Below are positions 7,052 to 14,197 of a DNA stretch of 14,197 nucleotides, one piece after another; the stretch's first letter is position 1; every line of letters begins with the position of its first letter. The notes under the pieces are model-generated. The model had not been told where the DNA came from. It did no database searches and worked only from the letters and a program-made list of their open reading frames with translations. Origin of the DNA: Thermoplasmata archaeon (lineage in GTDB: Archaea > Thermoplasmatota > Thermoplasmata > Lutacidiplasmatales > UBA184); the NCBI GenBank assembly GCA_030037875.1, contig JASHPV010000134.1:1-14197 (forward strand), given 5' to 3'. The position numbers were made by a program, and so were the translations under genes.

Positions 7052-7309
7052 TCACTCCGACAGCAGCTTGTCGAGCTTGGCGAGCAGCTGCTTCTCCTCG
7101 GCGCCCTTCTTCCGTCCGCCTTCCCAGCGAGCGTTCACGATCTCGACCAGGACATCGGACAGCTTGTCCATCCAGGGACCTTCCTGGGCCTCGAACCGCT
7201 TCTTGATTTTCTCGCGAAGCAGCTCGTTGTAGGCTCGGTACGCGGTCCATACCCACGGACCGTAGTGCTCTCGGGGCGATGGCTCTCCTTCCTCATGCTG
7301 ATGCGGCAT
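7052..7309 (-). CDS. Small charged protein of unknown function (85 residues)
   Basis: I do not recognise this family. The product starts MPHQHEEGEPSPREHYGPW and is mostly predicted helix, with a Trp/Tyr-rich segment (YGPWVWTAYRAYNELL, about 16-31), a basic stretch KIKKRF, and a Lys/Glu/Leu-rich C-terminal helix (KQLLAKLDKLLSE) that could form a short coiled coil. There is no signal peptide or membrane helix. A GAGGAG Shine-Dalgarno sequence 7 bases before the ATG and an upstream TATA-like box make it a credible gene. It is the first gene of a minus-strand run leading into the HtrA-like protease, so it could be a partner or substrate adaptor of that enzyme (inference). It is divergent from the winged-helix gene at 7498. 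Confidence 0.75.
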   Translation of the reverse strand: MPHQHEEGEPSPREHYGPWVWTAYRAYNELLREKIKKRFEAQEGPWMDKLSDVLVEIVNARWEGGRKKGAEEKQLLAKLDKLLSE

Positions 7310-7316
7310 CTACTTT

Positions 7317-7322
7317 CTCCTC
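7317..7322 (-). promoter_or_regulatory. Ribosome binding site of the 85-residue gene
   Basis: GAGGAG on the minus strand ends 7 bases before the ATG at 7309, which is optimal spacing and supports this start. Confidence 0.6.
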
Positions 7323-7360
7323 GGTTCGTCGTCTCTCCGGGAACCCCACCCGGCCGAGAG

Positions 7361-7367
7361 GGATATT
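7361..7367 (-). promoter_or_regulatory. TATA-like box of the 85-residue gene
   Basis: Read leftward the sequence is CAATATCC, an isolated A/T patch in GC-rich DNA. Transcription would begin near 7339, giving a leader of about 30 bases that includes the GAGGAG ribosome site. Confidence 0.45.
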
Positions 7368-7396
7368 GAGCGGGTGACGGGGAGGCCAGTCACACG

Positions 7397-7409
7397 CGTT
7401 GGACCAACG
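7397..7409. promoter_or_regulatory. 13-bp inverted repeat, candidate operator
   Basis: CGTTGG-A-CCAACG is a perfect inverted repeat with a one-base centre. It lies between the two divergent promoters (TATA-like boxes near 7364 leftward and 7472 rightward). The position and symmetry suit a dimeric regulator, and the winged-helix protein encoded immediately to the right is an obvious candidate for autoregulation. This is inference. Confidence 0.45.
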
Positions 7410-7419
7410 AACGGGTTCG

Positions 7420-7434
7420 CTCTCCGGCGGAGAG
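7420..7434. repeat. Second inverted repeat (6-bp arms) in the divergent region
   Basis: CTCTCC-GGC-GGAGAG is a perfect hairpin-forming sequence 10 bases from the 7397-7409 repeat. Nearby, GGCACTGG/CGCACTGG (7443-7458) is a tandem copy just upstream of the rightward TATA box. These could be protein-binding sites or chance in GC-rich DNA. Confidence 0.3.
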
Positions 7435-7469
7435 GACGCGCCGGCACTGGCGCACTGGTTACCCGACCG

Positions 7470-7475
7470 CTAAAT
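7470..7475 (+). promoter_or_regulatory. TATA-like box of the winged-helix gene
   Basis: CTAAAT is centred about 25 bases before the ATG at 7498, consistent with a leaderless transcript. No Shine-Dalgarno sequence with normal spacing is needed. Confidence 0.5.
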
Positions 7476-7497
7476 CCTCGGAATCGAACGGGGAGCG

Positions 7498-8109
7498 ATG
7501 GCCCAAGAGTCTCCTACGGACGTTCTGCCTCATGGGTCGCTCGACGACCGGATACTTTCGATGCTGCAGGGCCTCCACGGCCGGATGGCGTTCAACGGGC
7601 TCCGGCGAAAACTGGGGGCCCATCCAGAATCGCTTGCGCGCGCCCTCCGCCGGCTTGAACGAGAAGGGTTGGTCGAGCGCGCTGACGGGGGGTATCGGTC
7701 GCTGGCGGACGGAAGCGTCCAAGACGCGGTCTCGTCCGTCGAGCTGCGCTCCATCGCGCGCATCGAACTTCCGCGGGATCTCGACGAAGCCACGATCTTC
7801 GGGCGATTGGCCGGGCGATGGTTTGGTTCCTTACGGTGGGTCGGCCTCGTGGAGCAATCAGGACGGCGCCTGCTCGCGTGGGCCCGGCGGGATGGATACG
7901 GCCAGGTCCTCCTCGGCGTGCACCGGGGAGTCCTTCGCGTGTACGTTCCGGACGTAGCGGAGCACCAGGACGAGGCAGAGGCCGAAGCTTTGGCCTACGA
8001 ACTTCTCGTGCAGGCGGTCGGCGCCGTGCAACCCGACGCGGGCGACGGCGGTACAGCCTATTTTGTCCTTGGTCCGACTTCGCAACCCACACGTACACCG
8101 AACAACTAA
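7498..8109 (+). CDS. Winged-helix DNA-binding protein with unknown C-terminal domain
   Basis: Residues about 16-68 (DDRILSMLQGLHGRMAFNGLRRKLGAHPESLARALRRLEREGLVER... GGYRSL) form a typical winged helix-turn-helix: a first helix with a hydrophobic pattern, a recognition helix around PESLARALRRLEREGLV, and a short wing. The remaining 135 residues have no motif I recognise. They contain alternating strands (LLAWARRDGYGQVLLGVHRGVLRVYV) and an acidic helix (HQDEAEAEALAYELLVQAV), which may be a ligand-binding or dimerisation domain. The 203-residue product is probably a transcription regulator. It has its own TATA box, and a separate TATA box precedes the next gene, so the ATPase downstream is a neighbour rather than a sure operon partner. 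Autoregulation through the upstream inverted repeats is possible. Confidence 0.8.
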   Translation: MAQESPTDVLPHGSLDDRILSMLQGLHGRMAFNGLRRKLGAHPESLARALRRLEREGLVERADGGYRSLADGSVQDAVSSVELRSIARIELPRDLDEATIFGRLAGRWFGSLRWVGLVEQSGRRLLAWARRDGYGQVLLGVHRGVLRVYVPDVAEHQDEAEAEALAYELLVQAVGAVQPDAGDGGTAYFVLGPTSQPTRTPNN

Positions 8110-8139
8110 CGGTCGGCGCCCGAGCCGCCCATCGGGAGG

Positions 8140-8146
8140 TTTATTA
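8140..8146 (+). promoter_or_regulatory. TATA-like box of the STAND-TPR ATPase gene
   Basis: TTTATTA is the most A/T-rich patch in the 85-base gap. It predicts transcription from about 8169, leaving a leader of about 25 bases before the ATG at 8195. A five-base GGGAG/CTCCC symmetry flanks it. No in-frame start lies upstream because of a TAG at 8165-8167. Confidence 0.5.
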
Positions 8147-8194
8147 GCCTCTCCCGGCGAATGATAGTCGAGCTTCTGGGGCCGGGTCCCGGGT

Positions 8195-10711
8195 ATGGCG
8201 GCGCGAGCATCGGTAACAGGCAGCCGTCGTCCGTTGGTAGGCCGGGGCGAGGTCCGGGCCGCGATCGAAGAATCTCTTTCCCAGGCCACCTCCGGACGAG
8301 GGACGCTGCTCGTCATGGTGGGCGAGGAGGGCGTCGGAAAGAGTACCATCCTCTCCTATGCGTCGGAGCAAGCCTCGTCCCGAGGCTTTCGTGTCGGTAC
8401 TACCCGAGCGACCCCGACCGAATTTCCTCGGCCCTATGCGACGGTCCAGGAGTTGCTGCGTGGGTTCGCCGAAACCTCCAGCGGCGGAGCCGAAGCGACC
8501 GCGGAGCCCGCGCCGGCCTTCTCGCTCCTCATCGCCCCGCTCGAGGGTCGGGACTCGCAAGCCGGCCCCCCGGTGGCGGGCGAAGACGCGGCGGCCCCCG
8601 GGAGAGAGGAGGCGCGTCGGCTGTTGTCGGCGTTGGCCGACCTTCCGCGAAGAACGGACCAGAGCCGGTTCTTGCTCATCGACCGATTGATCGAGGACCT
8701 CTCGACGTTGGCGCGTCGACAACCTCTGTTCCTGGGGATCGATGATTTCCCCTTCATCGACGATTCCTCGGTGGAGTTCGTCGCCGAACTTCAACGACAC
8801 GTCGAGGAGCACCCGATCGTCCTCTTCGTCCTCGCCGGCCCGTTGGTGACGTCCCGCCCGCGGCCCAAACGGTTCCTCGAGTCCGTCCATGCTCTTCCGA
8901 GCACGCGCTGGCTCGAGGTCAAACCGCTCACGCCGGCGGAAACGGAAGAACTGCTCGTCTGGCTCCGTGCCGGCCTCCCCCCGACTCCGGACGAGGCGCT
9001 CCGTTGGTACCGGATGACCAGGGGCAACCCCCTCGCGCTCGAGCAAATGCTCCGGGGCACACCTCTCGCGGCCCTTGTGCCCACGCCGGCGGGTGAGGGA
9101 ATCAGCGCCCCGGAGGGAGTCGCGCCGGGACAGGTCCCGACGTTGTCAGAGGAGACCCAACGGGTCCTCTGCTACGCGGCCGTCATTGGGAATGAATTTG
9201 CGCTTGACACGCTGACCCGCGCCCTGGGGCAGGAAGCAGGTCGCGTTACTTCCGCCCTCGATCTGGCAGTCCGGGACGGTCTCATCCGAGAGATTCGACC
9301 CGGAACGTTCCAGTTCGTTCGGGAGTCCTTCCGGCAGGTGGCGTACGCCGGGCTCACGGAGAGCCGGCGGCGGATCCTCCACCGCAAGATCGCGGAAGCG
9401 CTCGAGGAAACCCCGGGGGTCGAGCGCCGAGAGGTCTTCGAATTGGCGCGACACTTCTACCTGGCCCGGGACTGGGAGAGGGCCCTCGAGTACTGCCGGA
9501 AGGCCGCCGATATTTCGGCGGCGGCATATGCTTTCTCGGAAGCCAAGCTCCATCTCGAGCGCGCCCTCGAATGCGTACGCAACCTGACCACGCTCGACCC
9601 GATCGTCGAGTTCCGGGTCGATACGGATATGGGTCGGATCCTCGTCGAAATCGGCGAGCTCCGCCCGGCCATCGAGGTGCTCATGGCCGCTGTGGCCCGG
9701 GCCCGCGAGGACAGCCGCCTCGAGCCCGAACTCCCGGTGGCGATTCTGTGGGCCGCCGCGGCTCATGCCCAACTGTGGGAGCACGAAAGGGCCCGGGAAT
9801 TGGCTACGTCGGCACTCGGGCTTTTCGAACGGGCTTCGAACCAGACGGGCATGGCCATCGCTCACCGGGTTCTCGGACGCGCGGACTGGGATACCGGGGA
9901 TTTCGAGCATGCCGAGCACCACCACCGGGAGGCGGCGAGCTTGGCCCAATCCGCCGGAGATGCCCGCGTCGAGGCCCACGCCTACATTGACCTCGCCAAT
10001 GTTCTCATCTATTCAGGCCCCGCCCGGGCCGAAGAGGGCCTCGAACTGTTCGACCGGGCCGCCGGCCTCTTCCAGTCCACCTCTGACCACGCATCGCTGG
10101 CCCGCGTCCGGATGAATCGAGCGTATCTGCTGAACACGATGGACCGCCGCGACGAGGCCCTCCGAGAGATCGCCCAGGCGGAAGTTCATGCCGAGGCGTC
10201 GGGCTCCCTCCTCTGGCGCGTTTACACCCTGCTCAACGAAGCGGTCTTTCGAGCGGAGGCCGGTGAGACGGCACGGGTGCGACTGCTTGTCGAGAAATCC
10301 CGGGAGCTGAACCGTCGACTCCGGGACCGGTTGTCCGATGAGCAGATCACGATGATCGACGGGATGGTGCTCGAGAACGAGGATGACCTGGCTCGGGCCC
10401 GCGACCGATATCTCGAGGCCCTCCGGCTCGTCCAGGAACTTGAGATGATTCCCGACGTGCTCGAGGTCCGGTACCGGATTGCCCGTCTGGCGGTGCGCAC
10501 GGGGGACTGGGAGGAGGCCCGCCAGCAGATCCAGGCGTCGCAAGACGCGAACATCCGGACCATCCGGGCGGACCTGTTCCCGAAGATGGAGGCGCTCAAG
10601 CGGCGGTTACCGACTTCGTCCACAAGCCATCGTCCCCGGGAACCTGGGAAGGAAAACAACCCCTCGCCGGTCCACGGCGCCGCGAGCCGAAAAACTCCCG
10701 CGTCCGAATAA
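8195..10711 (+). CDS. STAND/AAA-type ATPase with C-terminal TPR repeats
   Basis: This 838-residue cytosolic protein has three parts. The N-terminal NTPase module shows Walker A GEEGVGKST (43-51) and Walker B PLFLGIDDF (177-185), then a GNPLALEQ segment (about 280-290) like the GNPLxL motif of MalT-type STAND ATPases. A winged-helix-like linker follows (about 310-405: SEETQRVLCYAAVIGNEFALDTLTRAL..., DGLIREI..., LHRKIAEAL). From about 410 to 810 run degenerate tetratricopeptide repeats (for example RDWERALEYCRKAADIS, GDFEHAEHHHREAASLAQ, GDWEEARQQIQ). The tail (811-838) is low complexity. STAND proteins act as ATP-dependent switches that oligomerise on sensing a ligand through their repeats. No HTH output domain, cyclase, kinase or nuclease is visible, so the output partner must be separate. 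It follows a winged-helix gene, a possible partner (inference). Confidence 0.85.
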   Translation: MAARASVTGSRRPLVGRGEVRAAIEESLSQATSGRGTLLVMVGEEGVGKSTILSYASEQASSRGFRVGTTRATPTEFPRPYATVQELLRGFAETSSGGAEATAEPAPAFSLLIAPLEGRDSQAGPPVAGEDAAAPGREEARRLLSALADLPRRTDQSRFLLIDRLIEDLSTLARRQPLFLGIDDFPFIDDSSVEFVAELQRHVEEHPIVLFVLAGPLVTSRPRPKRFLESVHALPSTRWLEVKPLTPAETEELLVWLRAGLPPTPDEALRWYRMTRGNPLALEQMLRGTPLAALVPTPAGEGISAPEGVAPGQVPTLSEETQRVLCYAAVIGNEFALDTLTRALGQEAGRVTSALDLAVRDGLIREIRPGTFQFVRESFRQVAYAGLTESRRRILHRKIAEALEETPGVERREVFELARHFYLARDWERALEYCRKAADISAAAYAFSEAKLHLERALECVRNLTTLDPIVEFRVDTDMGRILVEIGELRPAIEVLMAAVARAREDSRLEPELPVAILWAAAAHAQLWEHERARELATSALGLFERASNQTGMAIAHRVLGRADWDTGDFEHAEHHHREAASLAQSAGDARVEAHAYIDLANVLIYSGPARAEEGLELFDRAAGLFQSTSDHASLARVRMNRAYLLNTMDRRDEALREIAQAEVHAEASGSLLWRVYTLLNEAVFRAEAGETARVRLLVEKSRELNRRLRDRLSDEQITMIDGMVLENEDDLARARDRYLEALRLVQELEMIPDVLEVRYRIARLAVRTGDWEEARQQIQASQDANIRTIRADLFPKMEALKRRLPTSSTSHRPREPGKENNPSPVHGAASRKTPASE

Positions 10712-10752
10712 ACGTCCCTCGCCGCCGACGGTGCATTCCCGCATCCCCAGAA

Positions 10753-10758
10753 CTTAAG
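10753..10758 (+). promoter_or_regulatory. TATA-like box of the DUF1684 gene
   Basis: CTTAAG is centred about 26 bases before the ATG at 10782, identical in sequence and almost in spacing to the rfcL box. It supports a leaderless mRNA. Confidence 0.6.
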
Positions 10759-10781
10759 GCTCGGGCCGTTTCGCCGGCTCG

Positions 10782-11438
10782 ATGCCGCGGCGCAAGTCGA
10801 AGCCTCGTTACCTTACGGACCTGGGGGAGGAGCGGCGTCTCAAGGACCGGTTCATGTCTGAGCACCCCGAGTCACCGTTTGTCGACGCCCGAGTGCCCGG
10901 ATTTACCGGTCTCCAGTACTTTCCACCCGACCCCTCGTTTCGAGTGCCCGCGGTGTTGGAGCGCGTGGACCCTCCCCAGTACGCCTACTTGCGAACCAAT
11001 CGCGACAATCAGGCCGAGATGCGCTTGGTCGGTCATCTCCGGTTCAAGCTCAAGGGTCAGCCCCTGACCCTCGGAGTCTACCACGCCAGCGGCTCGGCCA
11101 GCACTTCGGTGTTCGTCCCGTTCCGAGACCGCACCTCGGGGAAAGAAACCTACGGACCCGGCCGGTACCTGACCATCGACTTGAATGAAACCGACCGGTA
11201 TGACCTCGACTTCAATCGCGCCTTCAACCCGTACTCGGCGTACACGGACGCCTTCGAGTGCAGCTTTCCGCCCGCGGAGAACGACCTGCCGATCCCAATC
11301 CGTGCCGGCGAGAAGGTCTGGGCGGCCGACCGAAACCCTTCCTCGCCGGAAGGGGCGGTCCGAGAGATGGTCGACAAGGCACTGAAGCGGATCCCCGGTA
11401 AGGCCTCCCGGCCCCGGAAGCGCCCGAACTCTTCCTGA
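10782..11438 (+). CDS. DUF1684 family protein
   Basis: The 218-residue product matches the DUF1684 pattern: YGPGRYLTIDL (124-134), then YDLDFNRAFNPYSAYTDAFEC (140-160) and FPPAENDLPIPIRAGEK (162-178), equivalent to the family signature FNRAYNPxCAY...C.LPPxEN.L...I.AGEK. The fold is beta-rich and the biochemical role of the family is unknown to me. Many bacterial members are secreted or lipoproteins. This one begins with basic, non-hydrophobic residues (MPRRKSKPRYLTDLGEERRL), so it should be cytoplasmic. The first of the two usual cysteines is replaced by Ser152, while Cys160 remains, so a disulfide or metal role for the pair is not kept. The basic tail (GKASRPRKRPNSS) could touch nucleic acid. 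It has its own TATA box and is probably monocistronic. Confidence 0.8.
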   Translation: MPRRKSKPRYLTDLGEERRLKDRFMSEHPESPFVDARVPGFTGLQYFPPDPSFRVPAVLERVDPPQYAYLRTNRDNQAEMRLVGHLRFKLKGQPLTLGVYHASGSASTSVFVPFRDRTSGKETYGPGRYLTIDLNETDRYDLDFNRAFNPYSAYTDAFECSFPPAENDLPIPIRAGEKVWAADRNPSSPEGAVREMVDKALKRIPGKASRPRKRPNSS

Positions 11439-11480
11439 CCCGCGTCGTCGGACCCTCACGGAACTAGGCCTTCGCTGAAG

Positions 11481-11486
11481 CTTATA
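11481..11486 (+). promoter_or_regulatory. TATA box of osmC
   Basis: CTTATA is centred about 27 bases before the ATG at 11511, the spacing of a leaderless archaeal promoter. It is directly followed by a perfect inverted repeat. Confidence 0.6.
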
Positions 11487-11503
11487 CCGAACCAGGGGTT
11501 CGG
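11487..11503. promoter_or_regulatory. 17-bp perfect inverted repeat, candidate osmC operator
   Basis: CCGAACC-AGG-GGTTCGG has two 7-base arms and a 3-base centre, abutting the TATA box and ending 7 bases before the start codon. Archaeal repressors commonly bind here to block polymerase recruitment. A peroxide-sensing or redox-sensing repressor would be logical for osmC (inference). Confidence 0.55.
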
Positions 11504-11510
11504 CGCCTCC

Positions 11511-11960
11511 ATGACCATGAAGAGCACCGCGCGAGCCGTCTGGGAACACGACCTACTCAAGGGCAGCGGCACCGTCCACTTCATGAGCGGCGCGGCCCCG
11601 GACCTGCCGGTCAGCTGGGCGGCTCGAACGGAAGCGTCGAACGGAAAGACGAGCCCGGAAGAACTGTTAGCCGCCGCGCACGCAGCGTGTTACTCGATGG
11701 CCTTTTCCGCCGGGCTGGCCCGCAATGGGACCCCGCCGGACCGATTGGATGTCCAGGCCGTCGCCACCTTCGACAAGGTGGGGGACGCTTGGCGCGTTAC
11801 CACGATGGAGCTGTCGGTAACGGGAAAGGTACCCAAGATCACACAGCAAAAGTTCGATGAACTCGCGGGCGCCGCCAAAGAGGGCTGCCCGATCTCCAAT
11901 GCGATCAAGGGGAACGTCGAGATCCGGCTTACCACGCGGCTCGTTCCGAGCGGCTCGTAG
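11511..11960 (+). CDS. osmC: OsmC family peroxiredoxin
   Basis: OsmC proteins reduce organic hydroperoxides through a pair of cysteines in the cytosol. The 149-residue length is normal. TSPEELLAAAHAACYSMAFS (47-66) holds the peroxidatic Cys60 with Glu51 nearby, and AKEGCPISNAI (122-132) holds the second Cys126. Arg39, the usual activating arginine in OsmC, is present in WAARTEA. The central long helix and the beta strands VTTMELSVTGKVP fit the fold. The order of motifs (an OsmC-type TSPEELLAAA segment) places it with OsmC proper rather than Ohr. ATG 11511 fits the TATA spacing; ATG 11517 (codon 3) is the only close alternative. It seems to be a single-gene unit controlled by the adjacent palindrome. 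Confidence 0.92.
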   Translation: MTMKSTARAVWEHDLLKGSGTVHFMSGAAPDLPVSWAARTEASNGKTSPEELLAAAHAACYSMAFSAGLARNGTPPDRLDVQAVATFDKVGDAWRVTTMELSVTGKVPKITQQKFDELAGAAKEGCPISNAIKGNVEIRLTTRLVPSGS

Positions 11961-12031
11961 GCCGGGCCGCTTCCCCCGGGGGAGTACATTCATCTCGTAA
12001 AGTGATTCTCGTCCTCGGGACGGTTGTCGTC

Positions 12032-12178
12032 ATGACGTGTCGGAACGACTCCGGCGACCCTCGCCGGTGCGATCGTTGCGGAGAATTCCTTTGGGCTACT
12101 GAGGACGGCTGGTTCTGCGGCGAGTGCGGCGTAACGATGCCATGCACGATGCGAGTTTTGCCGGCCCGGCTCTCCTAG
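12032..12178 (+). CDS. Tiny zinc-ribbon protein (48 residues)
   Basis: An ATG at 12032 opens a 48-codon frame ending in TAG. It has two CxxC pairs: Cys13-D-R-Cys16-G and Cys29-G-E-Cys32-G, with FLWATEDGWF between them. This is the two-knuckle form of a zinc ribbon. Cys3 and Cys38 are extra. Family members bind DNA, RNA or proteins, but no specific role can be read. A TATA-like GTAAAG at 11997-12002 is about 32 bases upstream, and there is no Shine-Dalgarno sequence. A GTG at 12002 in frame would add ten hydrophobic residues (reading ILVLGTVVV), which is less likely. The gene sits between osmC and the acetyl-CoA synthetase gene on the same strand. Confidence 0.65.
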   Translation: MTCRNDSGDPRRCDRCGEFLWATEDGWFCGECGVTMPCTMRVLPARLS

Positions 12179-12202
12179 GCACGTCTGTCCAACGTCCCGC
12201 AA

Positions 12203-12209
12203 GCTACTT
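12203..12209 (+). promoter_or_regulatory. Weak TATA-like element of the acetyl-CoA synthetase gene
   Basis: CTACTTT lies about 34 bases before the ATG at 12240 and is the only A/T-leaning patch nearby. It would place the transcription start at about 12232, giving a very short leader. It is a poorer match than the other boxes in the window. Confidence 0.3.
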
Positions 12210-12210
12210 T

Positions 12211-12233
12211 GGTACGGGCCGGTACCCCGTACC
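12211..12233. promoter_or_regulatory. 23-bp perfect inverted repeat, candidate operator of acs
   Basis: GGTACGGG and CCCGTACC form perfect 8-base arms around a 7-base centre. The repeat ends 6 bases before the start codon and covers the expected transcription start. A dimeric repressor here would control acetate activation. It could also fold as a hairpin in RNA if transcription starts further upstream. Confidence 0.55.
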
Positions 12234-12239
12234 GGACGG

Positions 12240-14197
<1,958 letters not shown>

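Noticed and set aside
7375..7475. Short hairpins and a GGGTTCGC run considered as a possible tRNA remnant
   Set aside because: No cloverleaf can be built: there is no acceptor stem pairing and no anticodon arm at the right distance.
8144..9046. Minus-strand frame of 300 codons opposite the STAND ATPase N-terminus
   Set aside because: Arg/Glu/Gly-rich shadow with no motif; the plus-strand frame has intact Walker motifs.
11972..11983. 12-bp palindrome TCCCCCGGGGGA just after the osmC stop, considered as a terminator
   Set aside because: It has no T-tract after it, and archaeal termination relies mainly on T-runs rather than hairpins. G/C runs of this type arise easily in this DNA.
12002..12031. 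GTG 12002 as start of the zinc-ribbon gene, giving a hydrophobic N-terminus
   Set aside because: Ten residues are too few for a membrane anchor, and no promoter box lies at leaderless spacing from this GTG. ATG 12032 fits better, though it is not certain.

Overview
The window is gene-dense, GC-rich DNA that reads as archaeal. The markers are the large subunit of replication factor C (RFC), an MptA-type archaeal GTP cyclohydrolase, a cytoplasmic HtrA-like protease, and many start codons that sit 25-28 bases downstream of an A/T-only box of the CTTAAG/CTTATA type, as expected for archaeal TATA boxes and leaderless mRNAs. A high-GC lineage of Thermoplasmatota is my best guess from gene content; this is inference, since no 16S rRNA or other taxonomic marker is present. 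I see no tRNA, rRNA, CRISPR array, insertion sequence or integrase.

Layout. Bases 1-3502 (minus strand): mptA, followed by two paralogous MacB/FtsX-type ABC permeases joined by an ATGA overlap, then the first four codons of a further overlapping gene cut by the window edge. Bases 3503-3575: a divergent promoter region with one nearly palindromic TATA box. Bases 3576-4037 (plus): a MIP18/DUF59 (SufT-like) Fe-S factor with a proline-rich N-terminal tail. Bases 4064-7309 (minus): the RFC large subunit (true start probably GTG at 5806), an HtrA-like serine protease and an 85-residue unknown protein. Bases 7310-7497: a second divergent promoter region with inverted repeats. Bases 7498-14197 (plus): a winged-helix protein, an 838-residue STAND/AAA ATPase with TPR repeats, a DUF1684 protein, an OsmC peroxiredoxin, a 48-residue zinc-ribbon protein and a nearly complete AMP-forming acetyl-CoA synthetase running off the right edge.

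The plus-strand genes are mostly separate transcription units, each with its own TATA box. Two of them (osmC and the acetyl-CoA synthetase gene) carry perfect inverted repeats between the TATA box and the start codon, where archaeal repressors usually bind. The genes do not form one pathway. They cover cofactor synthesis, Fe-S assembly, DNA replication, protein quality control, signalling or regulation, peroxide defence and acetate activation.

The most unusual items are: an insertion of about 83 residues in the RFC large-subunit ATPase domain, between Walker B and sensor 1, with an RYG...AWG pattern that reminds me of glycosidases; the regular TATA-to-start spacing and the perfect operator-like palindromes; the orphan STAND-TPR ATPase with no visible output domain; and the tiny zinc-ribbon gene.
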